From Holophagae bacterium (GTDB lineage: Bacteria; Acidobacteriota; Holophagae; Acanthopleuribacterales; Acanthopleuribacteraceae), in contig JAJCXM010000038.1 of assembly GCA_029263455.1 (NCBI GenBank), positions 1-64,000 of the forward strand: a stretch of 64,000 nt of DNA. Reading direction: 5' to 3'. This document shows, one piece after another, positions 8,201-15,809 of this stretch; the stretch's first letter is position 1, and each line of letters starts with the position of its first letter. The notes under the pieces are model-generated. The model was not told where the DNA came from. It searched no databases and worked only from the letters and a program-made list of their open reading frames with translations. The translations under genes were made by a program, and so were the position numbers.

Positions 8201-10589
8201 GTGCGGAATCCTCATTATGGTTATGTCCAATATGGGCGGTTTCGTTTCCACAACTCGGCATCATCGAGCCGAAGTAGGGGTTCTTCACCGCTGCGTCTCG
8301 TTGTAACCAATTGGCACCATGATCGCCGTACATGGGGCAATGGATCTGGTAAATCTCTTGGTGGAGGTCAATTTTGGAGGTTAATAAAAATAGGGCGTCA
8401 GAGAGGGCAACAAATTGTTCGCGTTGAGACTCGATATCGTGGTCCGCTGAAATATGCTTCAAAGCAGTCGATATGTCTTGATCGAGAGGTTGGAATTGGC
8501 TCTTAAAGAAGCCTTTGCTTTTCAACGTTTTGAAGGCTGTCATCCCACGCTTCGCGGCGTCGCGAGCAGGGTCACTGAGGTCATTGGCGTAGGCTTCGCC
8601 CATTTCGAAATAGGCATTGAGTAGCGAGTTTAGACTCGCTTGAGAATCGGTCGCTAGCGCCTTGGGTGACTTCGCTTTGGCGGGTTCATTGTCTGTGTTT
8701 GAATGGATCAATGTGACTTCGCCGCAGTCTTGCATCTTGGTTCCCAAGAATGGGTTCATGACTTTGTCATCGCCTTGAAGCCAAGATGCACCTTGGTCAT
8801 TGAAGGCCATTGGGCAAGTTAATTTGAATGTCGGGGCACCTTGATTGAGATTAAACTGTTGCTGCATTTGTTCGATTAATGTGGCGATGGCACTAAAAGA
8901 CTGCCGCGCTTGGGTAAGGTCTTCACTTGCGCTAAGGCTCATGAGAAGTGGTTTTAGCAGCAGAATGGAACGGTCCCAGGCGACCATGGCCTCGGCGGGC
9001 ATGGTCTGTCCATTGGCGATGAATCGAGCGTCATGCAGTTGTTTGGCGCCTGATTGTGCCTTGGCAAGATCATCCATTGCCAGTGCCATGTGGATGGCGA
9101 GGTATTGGTCCCAGATAGGTTTTAGGCTTGATTTACTTGTTTCTGGTAGGGTGAAACTCTTAACGCTATCTCGACTCTTGGAGTCGGATAGATACATCAT
9201 GCTGGTTTTACCTTGAAGCTGTAACTCGCTGTCAATTTTGAAGTTACCTTGCGTGACCACCCATTCGCCTTCTTGGATTCCTGATTTGACGACGAAATAG
9301 TCACCCGCTCGTGGGCCCAGGACCACTTCGCGTCCTGTGTAAATGCCCGGTGCGGACGGGTCATGCACGTAAACAACCGCACGTTTGCCCGTGATCAATG
9401 GAGCGGAAGCCGGGATGATCAGCGGAGCTTGGTCGCGAGCGTCTTCGGCACTCACATATCCCATCTGAGCCGCAGGTACTAAGGCCATACCGCAGATGTC
9501 ACAATTCCCAGGCTTGTTCTTAATGATTTCGGGGTGCATGGGACTAATCCATTTACCGACTAAGTCGGGGTCCATGACTTTGCTGGTGGTGGCTAGTTTT
9601 GAGTAGACCTTGGCGCGAACAAACATGTCAGGTTTCAGACGACCGTCCGCATTGTCGACATTGAGCCTCAATTTAACCGTTCGAGTCTGTACATTGAGCA
9701 CAGGGTCGATGAACACGATACGACCGGAGAATAGCTCGCCAGGGTAGGCTTCAACCTCGAAGGAAACCTCTTGGCCGTAACGTAGCCAGGCCAGGTCGGA
9801 TTCGTAGGCATCTAGTTTCACCCAGACTTTGGATAGATCTGCGATGGTATAGATAGGGGCACCCGTTTTGACGTAATCGCCTTCTAGCGCGTGCTTTTTG
9901 ATGACAATACCAGACATGGGTGCATAGACGGTTAGTTGGTCGCTAGCCGCGCCGCTGGCTTCGATTTCTTTAATTTGAGTCGGACTTAAGCCCAATAAAC
10001 GCAGCTTCTCGCGAACTGCAGCAAGCCGTTTTGTGGCCGACAATCTTAAGCTTTCACTGCCGTGTTGCGCCGATTTTGAGGCTTCCAGCAACTCCTGTTG
10101 CGTGGTGACTAGTTCGGGGCTGTAGAGTGAGACCATGTGGTCGCCCTGGCTGACACTGACGCCCGTAAAGTCGACAAATAGGCGGTCGATTCGGCCAGAT
10201 ACCCAAGCGGAAATAACGCCCATGCGCTTTTCGTCAAACTCGATCTTGCCGACCATGGGAATCTCGCGAGCCACATAACGACGTTCGACTTGCGATACTT
10301 GGACAGATGCCAATTTTTGCGCGTAGTCGGAAAGACGAACGTCCCAGTGACCAAGGTTTTCCGATTCCGTTTCTAGTGGAATGAGATCCATGCCGCAGAT
10401 GGGGCATTGGCCTGGCTCGGGAAGCTGAATCTGCGGGTGCATGGAGCAGGTCCATAAGGTCTCGCTGGCGTGATCTGCATGCTCGGCATTGTCAGTGATG
10501 TTGTCATTTGGCCGACCTACAGCTACACCAATAATGAAGGTGGTGATTAATGCGGCCAGAACGATTAGGATTTGTTGTGTCTTATTCAT
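8193..10589 (-). CDS. cusB: CusB-like membrane fusion protein with two HMBD and two DUF3347 domains
   Basis: The periplasmic adaptor of the efflux pump; 798 aa from ATG 10589 (GGAGG upstream; ATG overlaps the cusC stop by 8 nt). It has an N-terminal membrane anchor (residues 5-25), then a heavy-metal-binding domain starting at 46 (CSMHP...CPICGM). A CusB/HlyD barrel-lipoyl core follows, then a second heavy-metal-binding domain at ~347-372 (SPMHP...CDICGM). Two C-terminal helical DUF3347 units follow, each ending in the CPM...G-A-x-W-L-Q...NP-(F/Y)-x-G...M-x-x-CG pattern (first Cys at 592 and 751). CusB proteins are usually ~400 aa, so this one has roughly doubled by adding metal-binding modules. 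These probably capture periplasmic Cu(I)/Ag(I) and hand it to the pump, a role inferred from the domains. Confidence 0.9.
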   Translation of the reverse strand: MNKTQQILIVLAALITTFIIGVAVGRPNDNITDNAEHADHASETLWTCSMHPQIQLPEPGQCPICGMDLIPLETESENLGHWDVRLSDYAQKLASVQVSQVERRYVAREIPMVGKIEFDEKRMGVISAWVSGRIDRLFVDFTGVSVSQGDHMVSLYSPELVTTQQELLEASKSAQHGSESLRLSATKRLAAVREKLRLLGLSPTQIKEIEASGAASDQLTVYAPMSGIVIKKHALEGDYVKTGAPIYTIADLSKVWVKLDAYESDLAWLRYGQEVSFEVEAYPGELFSGRIVFIDPVLNVQTRTVKLRLNVDNADGRLKPDMFVRAKVYSKLATTSKVMDPDLVGKWISPMHPEIIKNKPGNCDICGMALVPAAQMGYVSAEDARDQAPLIIPASAPLITGKRAVVYVHDPSAPGIYTGREVVLGPRAGDYFVVKSGIQEGEWVVTQGNFKIDSELQLQGKTSMMYLSDSKSRDSVKSFTLPETSKSSLKPIWDQYLAIHMALAMDDLAKAQSGAKQLHDARFIANGQTMPAEAMVAWDRSILLLKPLLMSLSASEDLTQARQSFSAIATLIEQMQQQFNLNQGAPTFKLTCPMAFNDQGASWLQGDDKVMNPFLGTKMQDCGEVTLIHSNTDNEPAKAKSPKALATDSQASLNSLLNAYFEMGEAYANDLSDPARDAAKRGMTAFKTLKSKGFFKSQFQPLDQDISTALKHISADHDIESQREQFVALSDALFLLTSKIDLHQEIYQIHCPMYGDHGANWLQRDAAVKNPYFGSMMPSCGNETAHIGHNHNEDSAHE

Positions 10590-11859
10590 GAATAACCTCC
10601 GCCGTATGGCCGGTCGCGCCTGCAAGATAGCGTAATTCGGATTCGGCGCGTAATTGGTCCGCCTCGGACTGGTGTAGGGTCAAGTTAAATTCCAAAAGCA
10701 TGCGTTCCGCATCGATGACGTCTAAGTAATTGGCGCGATTGGATTGAAATGCGGCTTGCAGGACGGAAAGCGACTCGGTCGCTTTAGGGATAATCGTATC
10801 GCGGTATAAGACGATCTTGCGTTTGGCGTCGTCGCGGTCAAAAATGGCACGAACCCATTGAGAGGTTAGGTTGTTGGTAACGGCCGCCATCTGATATTGC
10901 ACGGCTTCGGCTTCCAGTTGGGCCGCTTGCTGACGTGCTCGAATCGTCTTTCGCCAAATAGGTAGGTTGATGCCTGCTCTCACCATCAGCGCGTCGTCTC
11001 CGCTGCCTGGCATGTTTGGATTAACAGCTCCGCCTGTTCTTATCCAATCAATGCCTACATTGAAATTAGGTTTTCCGTTGAGTCGAGCCAATTCGGTTGC
11101 GGCTACTTTGCTTTCGTAAAGGTGATCCAATTGGTCCAATTCTGGATTACGACTGAAATTTGGCGTGGAGCCGTAACTCAGCGCGGGAATGGAGGCCGGA
11201 AAGGGGATGGCATCATCGGCGGTCTGATCCATGAGTAGATTCATGCGTGTTAGGAGTGGTTCAGCCATTTGATGGAGGGTGATGAGTCTGTCCTGCAGAC
11301 GGTCGCTCTCAACTTCGATTCGAATGAGTGATGCATAAGGCGTTGAGCCAGACTGATAGTTGACGCGTACCACTTCCTGAAGATCGTTAAGTAGCTGCAA
11401 ATGAGACTCTGAACTCGCGATGGACTTACCGATGACGTAATAATCCGCGTAGAGCTTGATGAACGATCGATGCAGTTCACGTCGGGTTTGGTTCAGCGCC
11501 GCTCTGGACCGTTCCACCATGGCTTGATCGCGAACCCTGAGTAAATGTCTCTTGCCTTTCCAGGGTAGTGATTGAGAGAGTGACAGTCTCTGTTCCTGTG
11601 GGCCAACCCGAGTTTCGATGGGTTCCAAGAACAAACCGACAGATAGTTCAGGGTCGGGTAGCGTGTCAGCCACGTCAGCGCGAGTTTGTGCTGCTTCCAG
11701 TTCAAGTTGCATGGACGCTAGTCCCGGATGATGTCTGTCGATGCGTTCCAGGTATTCTTTTAGTATCGGTCGCTGGCCAAAAATAGGCGTGGCCAAAAAA
11801 TAAAGGATGAGACAGGGTCTCGATGTTCTTGAAACGAACATCATTGCAATGCGCAACAT
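10582..11859 (-). CDS. cusC: TolC/CusC-like outer-membrane efflux protein
   Basis: 425 aa, outer-membrane factor of the tripartite pump. A short signal-like N-terminus (RPCLILYFLATPIFGQ) is followed by two repeated long-helix blocks typical of TolC proteins. Recognisable segments are LPDPELSVG and LSLSQSLPWKGKR in the first half and AGINLPIWRKTIRARQQAA in the second. The start at 11859 has GGAG seven bases upstream. The last codons overlap the cusB start by 8 nt (ATGAATAA), indicating translational coupling. The gene is the first efflux component after the small Cys/His protein. Metal specificity comes from context only. Confidence 0.88.
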   Translation of the reverse strand: MLRIAMMFVSRTSRPCLILYFLATPIFGQRPILKEYLERIDRHHPGLASMQLELEAAQTRADVADTLPDPELSVGLFLEPIETRVGPQEQRLSLSQSLPWKGKRHLLRVRDQAMVERSRAALNQTRRELHRSFIKLYADYYVIGKSIASSESHLQLLNDLQEVVRVNYQSGSTPYASLIRIEVESDRLQDRLITLHQMAEPLLTRMNLLMDQTADDAIPFPASIPALSYGSTPNFSRNPELDQLDHLYESKVAATELARLNGKPNFNVGIDWIRTGGAVNPNMPGSGDDALMVRAGINLPIWRKTIRARQQAAQLEAEAVQYQMAAVTNNLTSQWVRAIFDRDDAKRKIVLYRDTIIPKATESLSVLQAAFQSNRANYLDVIDAERMLLEFNLTLHQSEADQLRAESELRYLAGATGHTAEVIHE

Positions 11860-11902
11860 ATGAATTCTCCATATAACGGCAGTGGTAGGCGAACTACCTT
11901 GG

Positions 11903-11944
11903 CAGGTTTATTAAATGGAGCGCGATTAACTCGCGCGAAACCTG
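11903..11944 (-). other. Two-tier stem-loop between small Cys/His gene and cusC
   Basis: The outer arms CAGGTTT/AAACCTG (perfect, 7 bp) enclose an inner perfect stem GCGCGA-TTAAC-TCGCGC at 11920-11936. It lies in the 92-nt gap of an otherwise overlapping operon. It has no T-tract, so it may be an RNA-processing or stabilising structure, or a partial attenuator, rather than a full terminator. Confidence 0.5.
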
Positions 11945-11951
11945 TCTTGGC

Positions 11952-12353
11952 CTAAATACGGAAAATGGAGATCTTTGAAAGGGCAGGCGTTAGCCAGTAG
12001 GGCGGCGCTTTGCCTAGAGTCTCGATTTTGAGGTAAGAGGGTTGATTGGGTTTGAGATCCAATGCTGGCAAGAAGGTGCTGGCAGATGTCCAAGATTGGA
12101 CTTCAATGCGAAGATTACCTTGATCGCTAGGAACGGCTTGCACATCTTCAGACAGATGACGACAACCGCAGTCATGGGTAACGACATAATCAGCATCGAT
12201 CGGAGAAGCGGTTTGCGCTTCAACGTGTTGATGACAGCTTGGTTGATCGACTTCCGCGGCGGGCGATCCATGCTCGCAACCACAAAGCGCACCTTGGGCC
12301 CAAAACCCGAAGGCTAATAACAGTGTGCTTGTGATGTAGTTGAGCTTTCGCAT
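11952..12353 (-). CDS. Small secreted Cys/His-rich protein, first gene of the metal-efflux operon
   Basis: 133 aa from ATG 12353, preceded by GAGGG with a 7-nt spacer; an in-frame ATG two codons further out lacks that spacing. A signal peptide spans residues 1-~24 (ITSTLLLAFGFWAQGALC). The mature N-terminus has clustered potential metal ligands: CGCEHG, CHQH, and HDCGCRH. The C-terminal half is ordinary and beta-like and ends in IFRI. No family is recognised. Position and composition suggest a periplasmic metal binder for the pump, an inference. It could also be a divergent DUF2946-like protein. Confidence 0.7.
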   Translation of the reverse strand: MRKLNYITSTLLLAFGFWAQGALCGCEHGSPAAEVDQPSCHQHVEAQTASPIDADYVVTHDCGCRHLSEDVQAVPSDQGNLRIEVQSWTSASTFLPALDLKPNQPSYLKIETLGKAPPYWLTPALSKISIFRI

Positions 12354-12371
12354 ACACAATCCCTCTGTACA

Positions 12372-12400
12372 CTCTTACGTACAAAAACCAAAAACGTCAA
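12372..12400 (-). promoter_or_regulatory. Promoter of the metal-efflux operon with overlapping inverted repeat
   Basis: On the minus strand TTGACG (12400-12395), a 17-bp spacer and TAAGAG (12377-12372) form a plausible sigma-70 promoter ending ~20 bp before the first ATG. The inverted repeat TGTAC-N8-GTACA (12366-12383) covers the -10 region and could bind the divergently encoded BlaI-type repressor. Confidence 0.5.
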
Positions 12401-12513
12401 GGGCCAGCGCAATCTACATGGTTGGTCGTAGTTATACAGTGTGTCGGTTGATGTTCACCTGTGCGGGTTCAGAAGCGATAAAGTTTTACAAAGAAAAACT
12501 GACGTAAATGCTG

Positions 12514-12555
12514 TTGACAACTTCATACACTGGGTTTTATGTTCTACACATGTAG
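12514..12555 (+). promoter_or_regulatory. Promoter and BlaI/CopY-type operator of the repressor gene
   Basis: TTGACA (12514-12519), an 18-bp spacer and TATGTT (12538-12543) make a strong promoter. Immediately downstream is the perfect palindrome CTACACATGTAG (12544-12555), which contains TACA-NN-TGTA, the core recognised by BlaI/MecI/CopY winged-helix repressors. Its position over the expected transcription start fits direct autorepression. Confidence 0.65.
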
Positions 12556-12589
12556 TTATAAGCTGACGCGTGTAGATAAGGGAGCAGCG

Positions 12590-12979
12590 ATGCAAGAGCT
12601 ATCGACTTTTGAGCTTGAAGTGATGCATTTTTTTTGGGAAGAAGGCGATCTTACAGGTCCCGATGTTTACCAACGGATCGCTGATCAGCGCGATGTCGCC
12701 TACACCACCGTTAAGACGATCATTGATCGCTTGGAAGGTAAAGGGGCGTTGAAACGGCATCGAAGTTATGGGCGAACCATTGTGTATCGCGCCGCCATTC
12801 AACGCGGATCTACCAAAATGCGGCACCTGCGCCGGTTCATCGATTCGGTGTTTCGCGGCGATTCCCGCGAGTTATTCACGACTCTGTTACACGACGATCA
12901 GCTTTCGCTCGATGATTTGGGCTATTTGGAATCGCTGCTTGTGCAGAAACGTCATGACAAGGATGAAAAAGAGCGATGA
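12590..12979 (+). CDS. BlaI/MecI-family winged-helix repressor
   Basis: 129 aa from ATG 12590 (GGGAG upstream). The N-terminus LSTFELEVMHFFWEEGDLTGPDVYQRI and the helix AYTTVKTIIDRLEGKGAL are the BlaI/MecI DNA-binding core; residues ~75-129 form the dimerisation tail. There is no cysteine, so it lacks the CxCx4CxC copper site of CopY and probably cannot sense metal itself. It overlaps the next gene by 4 nt (ATGA), as in blaI-blaR1 pairs. In those pairs a membrane M56 protease cleaves the repressor after signal detection. Adjacency and the operator suggest it controls itself and the divergent efflux operon. Confidence 0.85.
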   Translation: MQELSTFELEVMHFFWEEGDLTGPDVYQRIADQRDVAYTTVKTIIDRLEGKGALKRHRSYGRTIVYRAAIQRGSTKMRHLRRFIDSVFRGDSRELFTTLLHDDQLSLDDLGYLESLLVQKRHDKDEKER

Positions 12980-14853
12980 GCAACTATTTGGTGACCCAAT
13001 GTTTGATCAGTTTAGTTTTTGTCGCTGTGATGTTCAGCCTTAAAGATACGCCCCCACGCCTGCAATTCTATCTCGCGATCCTCGCCCTGATCGCGTGGCT
13101 GATACCCGTTCATTTAGTTGAGGTATCGCTTCCAGCCATGGCGCCCTTACCTTATGACTTGGTTCTATCTATTAGTGAAAAGGTTGAAACGGTCTGGTTA
13201 AATTCAGTCGTGACAAGCGAAGCAACCCAAGAATCAGCCAAATGGTCGCTGTCCTGGATCTGGGTTGTGTTGATGTTTGGGGCCTGTTGGTTTATTTGGG
13301 ACATCGTGCGCCACTGGCGAATCACAAGGCGCTTGAAACGCGCGCTTTCGGGGTATTCGGAAAGTGAGAGGGATTCGGGTAAACCCGTTCGTATCAATTG
13401 GGTATCGGGGCTCTCCGGGGCCATGGTTTCAGGTGTGATCAGGCCTACCATTTGGGTGGGAACCCAATATCGAGATCATCCTGCTTTTGAATCACTCATC
13501 CAACATGAAGTGACTCACATCCAGCAATGGGATCATATGTGGACTTGGGTGATTGCCTTTTTGCGGCGACTGATTTGGTGGTCGCCCTTCAGTTGGTTCT
13601 TTGCGCGCTATGCGGACCAGTTTATGGAACGAAGTTGCGATTTGCGCTGTGCAGAAACGATCGGAAGACAGCGTTACCAGTCGCACCTTGCCCAACTCAT
13701 CATGCATTCATCCCTTGGTCCTGGCGTTGGGTTCACGGGCATGGTTGCCAACCACGAGAACCTTAACGTCTCCAGACTAAGATATTTAGAAAGGAAATCT
13801 CATATGAAAAAGCGTCATATACTTATTCTTTGTCTTGCGGCTCTAGGCTGTGTTGCTCTAGTGGCTCGTCCAAGTGCCATCAGTGACAGCGGTGCCCAGC
13901 AGTCCGCGAAAGATAGCAAGGAAGAGGTTGCACGGGTTGGTACGGCTGGTACCGTGCCGCCGAAATTTACGCACAAGGTGAAGCCTGACTATCCAAGCAA
14001 GGGGCTCGCCGAACGATTGCAAGGATATGTCATCGTGGAGGCGGTTTTGCGTAAGGATGGAACCATGTCCGACATGGTCGTTCTGCGTGAATTAGGCGGT
14101 GGAGAACTTGGCTTCGAAGAGGCGAGTCTTGCCGCGTTGGAACAGTGGAAGTTTGAACCAGGTCAAGTGGATGGCAAGCCTGCGGATGTGCGCATGACGA
14201 TCAAAATTGATTTTACTTTGGACGGTGGGGCCAAGAGTTTGCAAATCGTCGAGGTGGAAGGTCAAGACAGCGTATCTGACACGGTCGCGCCAAAGCTCAT
14301 TGAAGTGACAAAACCGAGTCGTCTGAAAGGCTTGCAAACGGAGAAACTGCCCGTCAGTTTTTGGGTTAATCAGTGGGGCGAAGTTGAAGATGTAAGCTTT
14401 GACATGCTCGTCGACCGTGTTGTCACAAGCGAACTTCCCGCCATTCGCGAGGCGATTCAACTTGCTAAGTATCGGCCTGCTACGGTTGAAGGGAAGAACG
14501 TTAAAGTTAAGGTCCAGATGTGGGTGCCACTGCCGGTTGACGTATCGGTTGCTGAAAGTGTGCTGGCGCGCCAGAACGTGCCTGAAAGTTGGGTCGTTCC
14601 GCGCGTCGAAATCGAGCGCATGCCTTTGGCTCAATTGGTTAAAGAAGTGACAAAGCCGTTAGGCTTACGAATTGAAATAGAAGAGGAACTGGGCGACGTG
14701 GAGCGAACCTATACGTTTACCAATATTCCCTTCGCCAGCCTGATGAACATCGTCACGTCAGACAATGACAGCACGTGGATGGTGATTGACCAAACGCTGT
14801 TTATTGGCCATGAAAAAGACCTATTGAAACGACTAACAAAACCCATCGAGTGA
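12976..14853 (+). CDS. M56 (BlaR1-type) membrane metalloprotease with two TonB-C-like domains and an STN-like domain
   Basis: 625 aa. The N-terminus has three hydrophobic segments (about 3-20, 28-48, 89-110). The zinc protease motif HEVTH lies at 177-181 in QHEVTHIQQWDH, followed by ERSCDLRCAE. A fourth membrane segment is at ~280-298. The extracytoplasmic part has a TonB C-terminal domain (~327-413, KPDYPSKG...GYVIVEAVLRKDG...WKFEPG), a second diverged copy (~435-520), and an STN-like domain (~543-622, PLAQLVKEVTKPLGLRIEI). BlaR1 proteins instead carry a penicillin-binding sensor. Here the TonB/STN region probably detects the signal, possibly metal or envelope state (inference). An AAGGA plus ATG at 13804 could also give a separate signal-peptide-bearing C-terminal product. 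Confidence 0.82.
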   Translation: MSNYLVTQCLISLVFVAVMFSLKDTPPRLQFYLAILALIAWLIPVHLVEVSLPAMAPLPYDLVLSISEKVETVWLNSVVTSEATQESAKWSLSWIWVVLMFGACWFIWDIVRHWRITRRLKRALSGYSESERDSGKPVRINWVSGLSGAMVSGVIRPTIWVGTQYRDHPAFESLIQHEVTHIQQWDHMWTWVIAFLRRLIWWSPFSWFFARYADQFMERSCDLRCAETIGRQRYQSHLAQLIMHSSLGPGVGFTGMVANHENLNVSRLRYLERKSHMKKRHILILCLAALGCVALVARPSAISDSGAQQSAKDSKEEVARVGTAGTVPPKFTHKVKPDYPSKGLAERLQGYVIVEAVLRKDGTMSDMVVLRELGGGELGFEEASLAALEQWKFEPGQVDGKPADVRMTIKIDFTLDGGAKSLQIVEVEGQDSVSDTVAPKLIEVTKPSRLKGLQTEKLPVSFWVNQWGEVEDVSFDMLVDRVVTSELPAIREAIQLAKYRPATVEGKNVKVKVQMWVPLPVDVSVAESVLARQNVPESWVVPRVEIERMPLAQLVKEVTKPLGLRIEIEEELGDVERTYTFTNIPFASLMNIVTSDNDSTWMVIDQTLFIGHEKDLLKRLTKPIE

Positions 14854-14870
14854 AGCGACAAGGACGTCGT

Positions 14871-15725
14871 TCACGTCAGCGACTGTTGCCACCAAACCCA
14901 GGCGATACTCGCGTAGCCAAATAGATTCATGGCGTAAGCAAAGAGCTTGTGCTCCCTAGCTCCATACCGTTGGAAATAGAAGAAATCAAAAACTAGCCAC
15001 ACCAGCCCTGCCGCCAGGAACCAACCTAATAGCCATTCTTGAAAGTGATGGAACAGCAGCCAGGATTCGCTGGCGATAAGGATCATGATCAGGATTTTGG
15101 TCGCTCGTTGACCCAAGAGCAGGGCGGTCGTGTGTCTATTCGCCTGTTTGTCTGGCTCCATATCCATAATTTCACCCATGAGATGGGCTTGTAAGCAGAA
15201 AAGGCCTAAGTAGAGATAGGTCGCAAAGGCGGGGTTCTGGCTTTGGTTTAATAACGCAGAAAACGGGATAAGCACCAGGTAACCTAAAACATTGATCAAT
15301 TCCAGGGGTGGTTTCGAGCGCCAACCCCAGGATCTGCCGTTGTAAAGGGCATTGACGAGCACGATCAGGGTGAAATAGACCAGCAGAAGTCGGTCAAGCC
15401 ATAACCAAAAAAGGACAAAAGGAGCCAAGACAGAGGCGCACAGGATGGGCCAGTTTTTCAGTTCGTTCTCGGTCGCTTGAGCGCCAAACCAAAAGTTACC
15501 CTTTCTTGGGTTTATGGCGTCCAAATCGACATCTACGCGATCGTTCCAACCGTAGACCAAGAAGTTGAGGGGGAAAGTGACAAACACGAAGCCGACCCAG
15601 AATAGTGCATTACCCGTTTGTTCGTGGGGTGAGGTGGGCAACAGGTAAAGCCAGACGGTTTGAAACCACAATCCTGGCCTCGACACCATCAACCAGAAAC
15701 GGAGCTGTTTGAAAAAGCGACTCAT
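14871..15725 (-). CDS. UbiA-family prenyltransferase
   Basis: 284 aa, mostly hydrophobic with about eight or nine membrane segments. The first Asp-rich motif is NDRVDVDLD (NDxxDxxxD) and the second is DMEPDKQAN (DxxxD); both bind Mg-prenyl diphosphate in UbiA enzymes. The family attaches isoprenoid chains to aromatic or other acceptors (quinones, hemes, chlorophylls, lipids). The acceptor cannot be deduced and no quinone or heme genes are adjacent. It converges with the M56 gene and diverges from the M28 peptidase gene. The upstream ribosome-binding site is weak. Confidence 0.85.
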   Translation of the reverse strand: MSRFFKQLRFWLMVSRPGLWFQTVWLYLLPTSPHEQTGNALFWVGFVFVTFPLNFLVYGWNDRVDVDLDAINPRKGNFWFGAQATENELKNWPILCASVLAPFVLFWLWLDRLLLVYFTLIVLVNALYNGRSWGWRSKPPLELINVLGYLVLIPFSALLNQSQNPAFATYLYLGLFCLQAHLMGEIMDMEPDKQANRHTTALLLGQRATKILIMILIASESWLLFHHFQEWLLGWFLAAGLVWLVFDFFYFQRYGAREHKLFAYAMNLFGYASIAWVWWQQSLT

Positions 15726-15809
15726 GAAGGCTCAACATAAACCAAGTGGATAGCAAGCTGGAAGTGTTTCTTACTTTGCAATGGTATGATTTTTCATTTT
15801 GGAGGATTC

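Noticed and set aside
14092-14634. 180-codon minus-strand frame opposite the M56/TonB gene
   Set aside because: Antisense shadow of a gene with clear domains; no signal or homology recognised.
13804-14853. Separate gene for the TonB/STN part of the M56 protein
   Set aside because: AAGGA-ATG and a signal-like helix exist, but BlaR1-type proteins need that helix as TM4 before the sensor domain, and the frame is continuous; kept as one gene with a note.
12590-14853. Beta-lactam resistance regulator pair
   Set aside because: The sensor region is TonB/STN-like, with no penicillin-binding domain, and no beta-lactamase is nearby; metal-efflux control fits the context better.
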